Positions 43,500-53,137 of a DNA stretch of 64,000 bases are shown one piece after another (position 1 is the first letter of the stretch; every line of letters begins with the position of its first letter). The stretch lies in contig NZ_CP139972.1 of assembly GCF_034424315.1 (NCBI RefSeq), forward strand, positions 6,456,501 through 6,520,500, written 5' to 3'. The position numbers and the translations under genes were made by a program. The notes beneath the pieces are model-generated. The model was not told the origin of the DNA and made no database searches. It saw only the letters and a list, made by a program, of their open reading frames with translations. This DNA is from Chitinophaga sancti (lineage in GTDB: Bacteria > Bacteroidota > Bacteroidia > Chitinophagales > Chitinophagaceae).

Positions 43500-44948
43500 A
43501 TGCGATTATCCACGTTCCTCAGTACCATTGTGTTATCGTTATTTGTTTCTTTTTGTTATGCTGATATTAAATTACCCGCTTTGGTGGGAAGCAATATGGT
43601 TTTGCAGCGTAATAAACCATTACATATTTGGGGATGGGCCGATAAAGGCGAGACTGTAGCGGTAACTTTTAGGGGAAAAACAATTAAAACTGTTGCAACA
43701 GAAAAAGGGAAATGGCAGCTTACATTTCCTGCAATGCCCGCTGGTGGCCCATATGAAATGTCGTTAAAAGGAAAGAACGCCATACACCTCGATAATATAC
43801 TAATAGGCGAAGTATGGCTGGCTTCCGGCCAGTCCAATATGGAGATGCCGCTACAGGGCTGGGGCAAGATCCACAACTATGAACAGGAAGTTAAAGCCGC
43901 TAACTATCCCAATATCCGTTTGCTGATGATAAAACGTGCAACCAGCACCGTAGCGCTGGATACTGTCGCTGCATGGGAGGGCGGATGGCAGGCCTGTACG
44001 CCCCGGAGTATCCCGGAATTTTCTGCCGTAGCGTATTTTTTTGCCCGTGAAATCAATGGTTATGAACAGGTACCGGTGGGAATCATCCTCACTTCGTGGG
44101 GAGGTACTGTAGCAGAAGCGTGGACGAGTGGGGAATCATTGAAGAAAATGCCTGCCTTTGCTGACTCTGTGAAGAAGTTTGAACAACTACCCGCACCGGA
44201 ATCGCCATCTAATCCTAATAAAGTCACGCTCTTATATAATGCAATGATTCATCCGGTAATTCCTTATACAATTCGTGGAGCCATCTGGTACCAGGGAGAG
44301 AGCAATGCGGGGAGAGCCTATCAATACAGGGAATTATTTCCACTCATGATAAAAGACTGGCGCAAACAGTGGAAGCAGGGGGATTTCCCTTTCTATTTTG
44401 TACAGCTGGCGAACTTCAAAGATGTGGATGCACAACCTGTGGAGTCTGATTGGGCGGAGCTGCGTGAAGCGCAATCAAAGACATTATCACTGCCAGCTAC
44501 AGGCATGGCTTCAGCAATTGATATAGGAGACGCGAAAGATATACATCCTAAAAACAAACAGGAAGTAGGGCATAGGCTTGCGCTCATTGCAAGGGCACAG
44601 GTGTATGGGGAAAAGATTGCTTATTCCGGCCCGGTATATGTGTCTAAACAGGTGGCCGGGAATAAGGTTACCCTGAACTTTAAGAATACAGATGAAGGCT
44701 TGCAGGCAAAGCAGGGAAGTACCTTAAAAGGGTTCGCGATTGCTGGTGAGGATAAACAATTCCATTGGGCACAGGCGACGATTAAGGGGAACCAGGTGCT
44801 GGTGTGGAGTGAAGAAGTGCCACATCCTGTGGCAGTGAGGTATGACTGGGCTAATAATCCACAGGGGAATTTATATAATGGTGCAGGTTTGCCTGCCAGT
44901 CCGTTTAGAACGGATGACTGGCAGGGAGTGACCTTTGGCAAGAATTAA
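43500..44948 (+). CDS. Sialate O-acetylesterase-like SGNH hydrolase
   Basis: 482 aa from ATG 43500. The longer frame to 43368 overlaps the divergent gene. Signal MRLSTFLSTIVLSLFVSFCYA. An N-terminal beta domain (LPALVGSNMVLQRNKPLHIWGWA) precedes the catalytic block I VWLASGQSNMEMPL (Ser nucleophile), GAIWYQGESNAGRA (block III) and the Asp/His block DIGDAKDIHPKNKQEVGHRLA. It removes acetyl groups from sugars such as sialic acid or acetylated plant/fungal polymers. It likely serves the neighbouring glycan enzymes. Confidence 0.93.
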   Translation: MRLSTFLSTIVLSLFVSFCYADIKLPALVGSNMVLQRNKPLHIWGWADKGETVAVTFRGKTIKTVATEKGKWQLTFPAMPAGGPYEMSLKGKNAIHLDNILIGEVWLASGQSNMEMPLQGWGKIHNYEQEVKAANYPNIRLLMIKRATSTVALDTVAAWEGGWQACTPRSIPEFSAVAYFFAREINGYEQVPVGIILTSWGGTVAEAWTSGESLKKMPAFADSVKKFEQLPAPESPSNPNKVTLLYNAMIHPVIPYTIRGAIWYQGESNAGRAYQYRELFPLMIKDWRKQWKQGDFPFYFVQLANFKDVDAQPVESDWAELREAQSKTLSLPATGMASAIDIGDAKDIHPKNKQEVGHRLALIARAQVYGEKIAYSGPVYVSKQVAGNKVTLNFKNTDEGLQAKQGSTLKGFAIAGEDKQFHWAQATIKGNQVLVWSEEVPHPVAVRYDWANNPQGNLYNGAGLPASPFRTDDWQGVTFGKN

Positions 44949-44998
44949 TCCTGTTGATCTACATAATTTAAAGCCGGCTGCAGGCCATTCCCTTTCAC

Positions 44999-45035
44999 AA
45001 CCAGCTACTGATGCTGCAGGCATCGGTAGCTGGTT
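44999..45035 (+). terminator. Terminator after the esterase gene
   Basis: AACCAGCTAC-T-GATGC, loop TGCAG, GCATC-G-GTAGCTGGTT: 16 paired positions. Confidence 0.85.
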
Positions 45036-45062
45036 TGTCATTTCATATGCAGGGAAAGATAT

Positions 45063-45070
45063 TACCTTTG
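45063..45070 (+). promoter_or_regulatory. -7 element for the EamA gene
   Basis: TACCTTTG matches TAnnTTTG. Transcription would start close to the GTG/ATG starts, giving a very short leader. A TTTG at 45034-45037 is 25 bases upstream, longer than usual. Confidence 0.4.
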
Positions 45071-45092
45071 GCTCGTAACCAGGGTGTATCAA

Positions 45093-45968
45093 ATGCGTCA
45101 AGTTGTATTCGGAGTATTATTCGCCATGCTATGGGCCTCGGCCAGCGTGGCTACCAAGATTGGTATCAGGTCCGCAGAGCCATTAATATTAGCCAATTTC
45201 CGTTTTTTCCTTGCAGGAGGCGGTATGCTGTTGTTCGCCTATCTCATTCAGAGAGGCAGGCATAGAATGCCCAGGGGGGATGAATGGAAGCAGCTGCTCA
45301 CATTTGGGTTCCTGAATACGACCTTATATCTCAGCTTCTATGTCATTGCCATGAAATCTGTATCTGCGGGTATCGGTACCCTGGCAACTGCTACGAACCC
45401 CTTATTTATCATGGCCATATCAGCAATTTGGCTCAAGCGGCCATTAAAATGGTATGAGGTCACGGGGATGTTCCTGGGCTTATCCGGCGTTGCAATAGCT
45501 ACTTATCCTTCATTGGCCCAAAGTCATGGCTCATTAGCCGGGTTAATTATCCTTCTCACTGGCATGCTTTCCGTTTCTGCGGCCACCGTCTATTATTCCC
45601 GTGTAAAATGGGAATTATCAAATCTCGTCATCAATGGCTGGCAGGTGTTCCTGGGAGGTTTGATGTTATTGCCGTTTACCTGCTTTACTTCCGATTTTTC
45701 TGCTACAAAATATGACCTCAATTTCTGGGGCGGGCTTTTATGGCTGGTGTTGCCGGTGTCTGTGACTGCGCTGCAGCTTTTTTTCTACCTGGTAAAAAGG
45801 GATGCGGTAAGGGCATCGCTTTGGCTGTTTTTATGCCCGGTGTTTGGGTTTATATATGCGGCTATCTTGCTACATGAAGCGATTACCTGGTTTACCTGGG
45901 TGGGCACGGTGCTGGTGATTGGTGGATTGTATTTAGGTCAGCGCGAGAAGTTTGCAAAGAAAAACTGA
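45093..45968 (+). CDS. EamA/DMT family transporter
   Basis: 291 aa from ATG 45093. A GTG at 45084 would add three residues. There are ten hydrophobic helices in two EamA repeats: VVFGVLFAMLWASASVATKIGIRSAEPLILANFRFFLAGG at the start, GIGTLATATNPLFIMAISAIWLKRP at the end of repeat 1, and RASLWLFLCPVFGFIYAAILLHEAITWFTWVGTVLVIGGLYLG at the end of repeat 2. It is a drug/metabolite exporter-like inner-membrane protein, substrate unknown. The chimeric zeta-toxin ORF begins 20 bp downstream. Confidence 0.92.
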   Translation: MRQVVFGVLFAMLWASASVATKIGIRSAEPLILANFRFFLAGGGMLLFAYLIQRGRHRMPRGDEWKQLLTFGFLNTTLYLSFYVIAMKSVSAGIGTLATATNPLFIMAISAIWLKRPLKWYEVTGMFLGLSGVAIATYPSLAQSHGSLAGLIILLTGMLSVSAATVYYSRVKWELSNLVINGWQVFLGGLMLLPFTCFTSDFSATKYDLNFWGGLLWLVLPVSVTALQLFFYLVKRDAVRASLWLFLCPVFGFIYAAILLHEAITWFTWVGTVLVIGGLYLGQREKFAKKN

Positions 45969-45987
45969 TTAAGCCTTAAATTTAATA

Positions 45988-46659
45988 ATGCCGAATCTTT
46001 ATATCATAGGAGGTTGCAATGGGGCGGGTAAGACGACGGTCAGTTATACTGTGCTGCCTGAAATCCTGGAGTGTAAAGAGTTTGTGAATGCGGATAGTAT
46101 TGCAGCAGGTTTATCTCCTTTTAATCCGGAAAGTGTCGCGTTGGAAGCCGGGAGATTAATGCTGCAGCGAATAGAATTGTTGATGAGTGAAGGAGTGGAT
46201 TTTGCACTTGAAACAACATTGTCCACAAAGAGTTATGTATCACTTGTGAAAAAGGCAGCAAATGCAAACTATAAAACAACTTTGCTTTATTTCTGGCTAA
46301 GTTCCCCAGAGTTTGCGATGCAGCGCGTGAAAGACAGGGTGACGAGGGGAGGGCATAACATTCCGCCGGATGTAATTGAGCGCTGGTATTATAGGGGGAT
46401 ATCCAATTTGATAAAACTATACATTCTCTTCTGGAAAGAATTCCTGTTCCTAACCGGCATAGCTTTCCTGCTGGCAGCACCAGCTGGCTGGTGGCTCATG
46501 AACAACTGGCTGCAACACTTCACCCTGCGTACGGAAGTGAATGCAACCGTCTTCCTGACCGCGATGGCAGCCTCGGTAGGCATAGCTTTGCTCACCGTAA
46601 GTCACAAAGCAATGACTGCCGCGCTGACCAATCCGGTCCAAAGTATTCAAACGGAATAG
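45988..46659 (+). pseudogene. Chimeric ORF: zeta-toxin kinase N-terminus joined to a MacB/FtsX permease tail
   Basis: 223 aa. Residues 1-146 are a zeta-like P-loop kinase: MPNLYIIGGCNGAGKTT (Walker A 9-17), FVNADSIAAGLSPF, FALETTLST, LLYFWLSSPEFAMQRVKDRVTRGGHNIP, WYYRGISNLIKLY. At about residue 147 the sequence switches to KEFLFLTGIAFLLAAPAGWWLMNNWLQHFTLRTEV...LTVSHKAMTAALTNPVQSIQTE, which is the last two helices and PV-SL-TE end of a MacB-type ABC permease. The join (near 46425) looks like a deletion/recombination scar. The zeta C-terminus and its antitoxin are missing. Confidence 0.8.
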
Positions 46660-46660
46660 G

Positions 46661-47086
46661 CTACTCTTCAAATTCAATGGTTTTGATCTTGTTCGCAAGG
46701 TTGTCAATACTTTGCAGCTCGATCTCAATCATTTTCCTTTTCAATGCTGCTGCCTCTTCTGGCGATATAAGCCCATCACTTAACGCCGCTTCTATTTTCT
46801 TAAGTAGTAACTTTTTAAATTTCACTACCCGTTTCCGTTTGTAATACGCATTCTTCTCCCGTATAAGGAACTTCCAGATTAAAGAAAAGGCTATTGAAAC
46901 ACTGGGAGCAATAATAACAAGCCAGGACTTTAGTGGATATGTGTCAGGGAGATTGCTAGCTAGCAGTACGAGCAGGGTACCACTGCTTGCGCCAGCTATA
47001 CTGGCAGATGTAGTGCTTGGTTGCTGGTTCTGGTTATTGAGAGCCTCTGTGGATGGGTTAGCAACCAATAAGTTTGCTTGATCCAA
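46661..47086 (-). CDS. Two-helix membrane protein with cytoplasmic helical tail, unknown
   Basis: 141 aa. The start is TTG at 47086; no ATG lies in the frame up to the stop before it. The polar N-terminus (NNQNQQPSTTSAS) is followed by two helices (about 29-45 and 54-74) and a basic stretch (REKNAYYKRKRVVKFKK), then an amphipathic segment KIEAALSDGLISPEEAAALKRKMIEIELQSIDNLANKIKTIEF, of the SHOCT-like 'GLIS-EE' type. It is second in a leftward pair with the 79-aa membrane protein, 48 bp apart. Confidence 0.55.
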   Translation of the reverse strand: MDQANLLVANPSTEALNNQNQQPSTTSASIAGASSGTLLVLLASNLPDTYPLKSWLVIIAPSVSIAFSLIWKFLIREKNAYYKRKRVVKFKKLLLKKIEAALSDGLISPEEAAALKRKMIEIELQSIDNLANKIKTIEFEE

Positions 47087-47134
47087 GGAATGAAAATGGT
47101 TTTATAGGATTGAATTGAATTTATGGTATTCGGG

Positions 47135-47374
47135 TCACTTACCTAGTAGTACATCCATCGTGCGAAGAATCTCTTGTGCATCATTCTGTTTTTTCAGTTC
47201 AAGTACTACTACCTTTCCTCTATTGTCCTCCAATACTAAAGCCTTCGGAGGATGTGTATTATATTTCTTCAGCCTGGCTGATTCCCTCCAGGCACTGATG
47301 ATTGGTAATGCTAAGGTAGACAGCAAGCTGAAAACAGCTATAATCACTAATATGGTATTAAATATCGCCGACAT
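47135..47374 (-). CDS. Small membrane protein with a cytoplasmic beta-alpha domain, unknown
   Basis: 79 aa. One N-terminal helix (about 5-27) is followed by a basic linker (WRESARLKKYNTHPPK) and the segment ALVLEDNRGKVVVLELKKQNDAQEILRTMDVLLGK, a beta hairpin plus helix. The tail vaguely recalls small 'effector-associated' subunits, but I cannot confirm that. It is first in a two-gene unit with the 141-aa protein. Confidence 0.55.
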   Translation of the reverse strand: MSAIFNTILVIIAVFSLLSTLALPIISAWRESARLKKYNTHPPKALVLEDNRGKVVVLELKKQNDAQEILRTMDVLLGK

Positions 47375-47719
47375 TAATTATTTGAAGTTTAATAATCTTG
47401 GGTAACAATACTAAGTTAAGCTTTTTCCCCCGATTTCACACATAAAATTCTTACTATATTAACATTTCAATTAATGACTGATATTCCTATCGCAGTGCAG
47501 TCTGGGAGGGCGTTTGGGGTTTATTCATTGCGCACCAAAATACTCACTTTGGCACTGAGTATAACCTGGCTTCTACTTGAAGCAACTCCCCCCTCAAAAA
47601 ATATTTTCCTTCCCTGTAAGTATTTTGTCTAATTTATCTGTCCTATATAAAATGGCCTAACTCGTCATTTTCCACATTATGAAAGGGGCAAAAATCATCT
47701 ACGGTTCTGTCAGCAGGGT

Positions 47720-48295
47720 ATGAGTAACAATGAAAACATCCGTTTATGGCAACAGCAAATAGCTGAAGAGGGCGATGAAAAAGCTTTCGCCGCGCTATTC
47801 CGTCACTATTACGAACGTCTGCTGCACTTTTGCATGCAATATGTATCTACGCGCGAAGCCGCCGAAGAAATCGTCTCCGACGTGTTCGTGAAGATCTGGA
47901 ACCGCCGTGCCGAACTGGGCGATATTTCCAACCTGGAAGTATACCTGTTCGTTGCCGTCAAAAATCACTCACTTAATTATCTCGAACAATATTCCAATCT
48001 CCGGATCACACCCTTAAATGATGATTCGGGATTAGCCGGTCTGACCACCACAGATCCGGCTAAAAATATGGAGTGGAAAGAGATCCTTTTCAAAATGGAT
48101 CAGGAAGTAAACCGACTCCCGGATCAATGCCGGCGCGTGTTTAAACTGATAAAAGAAGAAGGGTTTAAATATAAAGATGTAGCAGAGATCTTAAATATCT
48201 CACCCCGTACAGTAGAAACACAGCTATTCAGAGCGATGAAAAGATTGAATGAAGTGATCGGTCCATTCGTATCATTGAAAGTGAAGAAAAAGTAA
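47720..48295 (+). CDS. ECF sigma factor of the mannan PUL (FecI/SusC-associated)
   Basis: 191 aa. Region 2: DEKAFAALFRHYYERLLHFCMQYVSTREAAEEIVSDVFVKIWNRRAEL, then NLEVYLFVAVKNHSLNYLEQY. Region 4: LPDQCRRVFKLIKEEGFKYKDVAEILNISPRTVETQLFRAMKRL. This is the RpoE-like 'sigma-70, Bacteroidetes expansion family 1' type that works with FecR and an STN-bearing SusC. It is followed by the FecR gene (155-bp gap), and should switch on the PUL when SusC senses ligand. Confidence 0.95.
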   Translation: MSNNENIRLWQQQIAEEGDEKAFAALFRHYYERLLHFCMQYVSTREAAEEIVSDVFVKIWNRRAELGDISNLEVYLFVAVKNHSLNYLEQYSNLRITPLNDDSGLAGLTTTDPAKNMEWKEILFKMDQEVNRLPDQCRRVFKLIKEEGFKYKDVAEILNISPRTVETQLFRAMKRLNEVIGPFVSLKVKKK

Positions 48296-48450
48296 GCCAT
48301 TCGGCTTGCTGAAAAGAAAAAATAACTCCTTCGAACTGCCAAAAAGAACGAAGTATTCAAATAGCTGAAAGCATTTCAAAAAAAGTTTCACTGTGCTGTA
48401 AGTAGTTTTTAAAATATCACTGTCCTTCTCATACAACGGCTTCTCAATTT

Positions 48451-49446
48451 ATGATCAACGAAGAACAATTTAATACACTAGCCGCCAGGAAACTGGCTGG
48501 AGAAGCTACCGCCGAAGAGCTGCAGGAGTTGGATGTGCTATTGCAAGAAAACGATTATCTACAGGAACAATTCAACCTGTTACAATCTTATTTCACTGTA
48601 GCACCTTACCATGCTGCTGCAGATACCGAACTGGCCCTTCAAAAAACCATGGCACGTATACATGCCATACCCACACTGCAATCAAAAAGAACCGTGTGGA
48701 AATGGCTCAGCGCTGCCGCTGCTATGTTAATACTCGGTGCAGGATTGTTGTATGTAGACAAAGCTCATACACCCGTTTCTCACTTTGTAGTCAACGATAC
48801 CATGCAATGGCTGCATCGCCAGAATGGCAAAGCGACCCGTGCTTCTATCGAACTCGCTGATGGCAGTAAGATCTGGCTCAATGTAGACAGTAAACTAACT
48901 TACCCTGAAGTGTTCAACAGCAATTCAAGGGAAGTATACCTTACCGGCGAAGCATTCTTTGACATCGCTCCCAATCCGGGCCGGCCTTTCATCATCCACC
49001 TCGCTAATGGAAGTGTACATGTATTAGGTACCTCTTTTAACATCCGTGCCTATGAAAATGAAGCCGTGCAAACATCCGTACAAACAGGTAAAGTAGCCTT
49101 TATACCAGCTGATAATAAGGATACCGTCTTCATCACACCAGATGAAAAAGTAATCTATCAGCCTACCGCAGCAAACACTATAATTAAAGAACCAACAGCT
49201 GCTGAAGACGATAAAGCCTGGACAGAAGGCCGCCTCGTATTCAGAGATAAAACATTGGAAGAAATAGGCATTGAACTGGAAAGAACTTTTGGTAAAAAGA
49301 TCTCCTTTATCGATGATGCACCACGCCATTACAGGCTCACAGGCTCATTCCAGAACAACAACCTGCAGGATATCATGTATTACCTCGCAAGGTCAATATC
49401 ATTCCACTATAATATAACTGATAGCACACTGCTGATAAGTGAATAG
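48451..49446 (+). CDS. FecR family anti-sigma factor
   Basis: 331 aa. The N-terminal cytoplasmic anti-sigma region (NEEQFNTLAARKLAGEATAEELQELDVLLQEN) is followed by one membrane helix (about 85-103, WLSAAAAMLILGAGLLYV) and the periplasmic FecR domain (ASIELADGSKIWLNVDSKLTYPEVFNSNSREVYLTGEAFFDI...PFIIHLANGSVHVLGTSFNIRAY). DUF4974 at the C-terminus (LVFRDKTLEEIGIELERTFGKKISF...YRLTGSFQNNNLQDIMYYLA). It relays the SusC signal to the sigma factor. Confidence 0.96.
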   Translation: MINEEQFNTLAARKLAGEATAEELQELDVLLQENDYLQEQFNLLQSYFTVAPYHAAADTELALQKTMARIHAIPTLQSKRTVWKWLSAAAAMLILGAGLLYVDKAHTPVSHFVVNDTMQWLHRQNGKATRASIELADGSKIWLNVDSKLTYPEVFNSNSREVYLTGEAFFDIAPNPGRPFIIHLANGSVHVLGTSFNIRAYENEAVQTSVQTGKVAFIPADNKDTVFITPDEKVIYQPTAANTIIKEPTAAEDDKAWTEGRLVFRDKTLEEIGIELERTFGKKISFIDDAPRHYRLTGSFQNNNLQDIMYYLARSISFHYNITDSTLLISE

Positions 49447-49537
49447 CAAATGCAATCACTCATTGTTCAATAAAATAAACATTACCACGCAGCAAAAAAG
49501 AAATTCATAATTCACGTTAAGGTACAGGCATTGCTGG

Positions 49538-49563
49538 AAAGGGCTCCCACGTCAGCCCTTTTT
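49538..49563 (+). terminator. Terminator between fecR and susC
   Basis: AAAGGGCT, loop CCCACGTC, AGCCCTTTTT. It separates the regulators from the transport genes, so susC should have its own (sigma-dependent) promoter. A second inverted repeat GTCGCAG/CTGCGAC follows at about 49571-49597. Confidence 0.75.
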
Positions 49564-49644
49564 AGCCGCCGTCGCAGTCTATAAATTTTCTGCGACCTAC
49601 AATCTGCAAATATTACTGATACACACATAAACCAAAATAGCGTT

Positions 49645-52600
49645 ATGAAAGAAAGACCGCTACGATTCACTATTCCGGCTACTTTCCGCTCCCTTTTCCT
49701 GCCTATGTTCGTCTGTATGATCGCTATGAACATACTCGATCTGCGTGCCCAGATGGCTTTCGCCTCTAATACTGGCCGCTATTCAGGCGCACAGCAGGTC
49801 AATGCAGCCGAAAAGCCAGCAGACAACCGCATCTCCCTCCAGGTAAATGATGAAGGATTGGGACAGGTGCTGGAAAAAATTGAAGCACAAATTCCCTTTG
49901 TCTTCGTCTATTCTAATGATGAAGTCAGAGCAGGCCAAAGAGTCACCCTTACCGTCAAAGATCAGCAGCTCGACGATGTGCTTAAGCTCATCCTCTCCCC
50001 GCTGGACATCCGCTTCGAAAAGATCAATAACAAGATCATTCTCCGGCAGGGCCGCCAGGCCGCCACGACCATTCAGGCCAATGACATCTCCGTCGGCGGT
50101 AAAGTTGTAGACGCAAAAGGGGTAGGTATTCCTAACGTCAACGTACGTCTGCAAGGTACCAGCCTCGGCACCACTACAAATGATAATGGTTTTTTTACGC
50201 TAAAGATCCCAGCTGGGCAAGCCAATGGTACCTTAGTTTGCTCTTCCGTTGGCTACATCCCATCGGAGGTGGGTATCAATGGCAGAACTAATATTACCGT
50301 AATGCTCACCGCCGATTCCAAGGACCTGGGAGAGATAGTGATCACAGCTTACGGTTCACAAAAGAAAACCCAGGTAACTGCGGCAATCAATACCATTTCG
50401 ACCAAGGATCTTGAAGGCCGCCCTGTAACAAACATGTTCCAGGCCCTCCAGGGTACAGCCCCCAACCTCATCCTGCAACAACAAAATGCAGAACCAGGTG
50501 CTAAACTAACACTCAACATCCGTGGTGTAGGTAGCCTCACCGGCAACTCCCCGCTCATCATTATCGATGGTGTGCAGACCGGCGGCGATGGCCTCCAGAA
50601 CCTGAACCCTTATGATGTGGAAAGCATCTCCGTATTGAAAGATGCTGCTTCTTCCGCTATCTACGGTTCCCAGGCTGCAAACGGTGTTATATATATTACT
50701 ACCAAAAGAGGTGCTAAAGACGATAAACCATCCGTTACCTACAACGGTATGTATGGCTGGCAAACACCTACCACGCTGCCACGCAACGTAGAGGCATGGC
50801 AGTATATGGCCCTGAAAGATGAAGCACTGGTAAACTCCGGTAAAACACCGCAGTATACACCAGATGAAATTGCTTACTGGAAACGTAAAGGCTCATATCC
50901 TTCCTACATGGATGAAATGGTCCGGAACTACACTCCACAGCAAAACCACAGCTTAAGCCTGACAGGTGGCGGTAAAAGCAGCAACTACCTCATTTCCCTC
51001 GGTTATGTAAACCAGGGCAATATGCTGCAAAACAAATACGTGAACCAGGACTTCTATTATAAACGCTACAACGCAAGAGCAAACCTCGGCGTAGACGTAA
51101 GCAAATACGTAAAAGTGAATGCAAACATCGCCTACACGAAATCCTTCTTCCGCCGTCAGTCCGCAGACATGGGTATCCTCATGCGCGATGCAATGCGTAC
51201 ACCACGGATCTATCCTGTAAAGGATTCCCTGGGTAACTACGTTGTACCTGCACTGAACAGTAATAACGTATTTGCACAGCTGGATCAGCAGGGATTTGAC
51301 CTGGTAGAGAAAGATAACCTGCTTGGTGGGCTGGATGTAACCATCACACCGGTGAAACACCTGAAGCTGAACTTCAACGCTTCCGGCAACTACACCATCA
51401 CCAACGATGTCAACAGGGTGAATAAATATAGCTATGCTCCCTATTACACCACTGCCAATCCACCTACTTACAACCAGTATTCCGAATCAGAATACAAGGA
51501 TAATAATACCAACGTATACGCAACTGCTGAATATGAAAACACTTTCGGCAAGCATTACATAAAGGCACAGGCAGGTGCACGTAGCGATGCTGTGAATGAA
51601 TTCTACGGTATTAAAGCCAGCCGTTATGGAACTACTAACCTCGATAACCAGTGGGCTATCGGTGGTGGCTATATTCCAAAACCTGATGGCAGCTACGACT
51701 ATTCTACTATCGGTACTTACAACGATATCAGCAATCCGAATCTCTATGCACTGAACTCCCTCTTTGGCAGAGTCAACTATGTATTTGACGATAAGTATCT
51801 CGCTGAATTTACCTGGCGCTATGATGGTTCATCCAAACTGGCTCCCGGTCACCGCTGGCAGTTCTTCCCTGCATTCTCCCTGGGTTGGAGAGTGACAGAT
51901 GAAAAACTCTTCCAGGACTTTAAAGACAAATATGGTAACATCAAGCTGCGCTACTCATGGGGACAAGTGGGTAACTCCAACATCGGAGGTTTCAACTACC
52001 TGGCCCGTGTAACACTCAACTCCGGCAAGTATGCGTTCAACAACGCACCTGCTCCCGGTGCCGATTTCTCCGCTTACAACGAAATCCTGCAATGGGAAAT
52101 CTCTACGATGAGTAACTACGGTGTGGATATGGACCTCTTCAATAACAAGATCTCCGCCAGCTTCGATTACTTCAACAAAACCACTAATGGTATCTATCTC
52201 TTCCAGGTAGTACCCGGTACTGCCGGTATCGGTTCTTCCCTGCAGAACGTAGGTAAAGTGCAGAACAAAGGATGGGAGATCTCCGTGAACTACCACCTGA
52301 AAACAGGCGCAGTAAAACATACCTTCGGTGCAAACCTGTCTGATAACCTGAATAAGGTGATCAAATATGGTGAACAAAATATCCAGGGTTCTGACTTCAC
52401 CTATATTATCAAAGAAGGATTCCCGATCGCGTCTTACTACGGTTACAAATCCAATGGCCTTTACCAGAACCTGGACGATATCAAGAATGCACCAAAAGTG
52501 CCATTCGCCTACAATCAGCAGGTAATGCCGGGTGATGTTAAATATATAGACCGCAATGGCGATGGTGTGATCGATGCAAACGACCGTTATGTATTCGGTA

Positions 52601-53133
52601 ACCCATTCCCACGCTATACATTCGGATTTAACTACAGTGCCAGCTGGCGCAATTTCGACTTCTCCATGTTCTGGCAGGGAGTTGGCAAGCGTACACAGTT
52701 CCTGCGTGGTGATATCGTAGAGGCATTCCACAATAATGAGGACCATGCCTTTATGCAGCACCTGGATCGCTGGACACCGACTAATCCTGATGCAAGCTAT
52801 CCACGTCTTACAATTGGTGCAGCTGATGCGAACAACTTCGCTTATTCAGACTACTGGTTGTTCGATACCCGCTACCTGCGTCTGAAGAACCTGCAATTCG
52901 GCTACAACCTGCCTAAGCGCTTTACCGATCGCATTAAGGTACAGGGTGCAAGAATCTACTTCACCAGTCAGAACCTGATCACATTTACACCACGTCGCTT
53001 CCACGATCTGGGTGTAGATCCTGAATTCACACAGTTCGACGACAAGCTGTCTTTTTCCAATTACAATGCTATTGCAGGACGTAGCTATCCGAATGCAGCT
53101 ACCTTCTCTTTCGGTATAGACCTGAAATTTTAA
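49645..53133 (+). CDS. SusC/RagA TonB-linked transporter with STN signalling domain
   Basis: 1162 aa. After the N-terminal membrane-targeting region (to about 36) comes an STN domain (about 62-118, ISLQVNDEGLGQVLEKIEAQIPFVFVYSNDEV...LILSPLDIRFEKINNKIILR). Then a CarboxypepD-like sandwich (VGGKVVDAKGVGIPNVNVRLQGTSLG), TonB box region LGEIVITAYGSQ, plug (NIRGVGSLTGNSPLIIIDGVQ, SISVLKDAASSAIYGSQAANGVIYITTK) and barrel ending SFGIDLKF. It imports mannan oligosaccharides and signals to FecR. Confidence 0.97.
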   Translation: MKERPLRFTIPATFRSLFLPMFVCMIAMNILDLRAQMAFASNTGRYSGAQQVNAAEKPADNRISLQVNDEGLGQVLEKIEAQIPFVFVYSNDEVRAGQRVTLTVKDQQLDDVLKLILSPLDIRFEKINNKIILRQGRQAATTIQANDISVGGKVVDAKGVGIPNVNVRLQGTSLGTTTNDNGFFTLKIPAGQANGTLVCSSVGYIPSEVGINGRTNITVMLTADSKDLGEIVITAYGSQKKTQVTAAINTISTKDLEGRPVTNMFQALQGTAPNLILQQQNAEPGAKLTLNIRGVGSLTGNSPLIIIDGVQTGGDGLQNLNPYDVESISVLKDAASSAIYGSQAANGVIYITTKRGAKDDKPSVTYNGMYGWQTPTTLPRNVEAWQYMALKDEALVNSGKTPQYTPDEIAYWKRKGSYPSYMDEMVRNYTPQQNHSLSLTGGGKSSNYLISLGYVNQGNMLQNKYVNQDFYYKRYNARANLGVDVSKYVKVNANIAYTKSFFRRQSADMGILMRDAMRTPRIYPVKDSLGNYVVPALNSNNVFAQLDQQGFDLVEKDNLLGGLDVTITPVKHLKLNFNASGNYTITNDVNRVNKYSYAPYYTTANPPTYNQYSESEYKDNNTNVYATAEYENTFGKHYIKAQAGARSDAVNEFYGIKASRYGTTNLDNQWAIGGGYIPKPDGSYDYSTIGTYNDISNPNLYALNSLFGRVNYVFDDKYLAEFTWRYDGSSKLAPGHRWQFFPAFSLGWRVTDEKLFQDFKDKYGNIKLRYSWGQVGNSNIGGFNYLARVTLNSGKYAFNNAPAPGADFSAYNEILQWEISTMSNYGVDMDLFNNKISASFDYFNKTTNGIYLFQVVPGTAGIGSSLQNVGKVQNKGWEISVNYHLKTGAVKHTFGANLSDNLNKVIKYGEQNIQGSDFTYIIKEGFPIASYYGYKSNGLYQNLDDIKNAPKVPFAYNQQVMPGDVKYIDRNGDGVIDANDRYVFGNPFPRYTFGFNYSASWRNFDFSMFWQGVGKRTQFLRGDIVEAFHNNEDHAFMQHLDRWTPTNPDASYPRLTIGAADANNFAYSDYWLFDTRYLRLKNLQFGYNLPKRFTDRIKVQGARIYFTSQNLITFTPRRFHDLGVDPEFTQFDDKLSFSNYNAIAGRSYPNAATFSFGIDLKF

Positions 53134-53137
53134 ACGT

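Noticed and set aside
51955..52761. 268-aa minus-strand ORF
   Set aside because: It lies inside the SusC barrel on the opposite strand. It is an open frame caused by GC-biased codon use.
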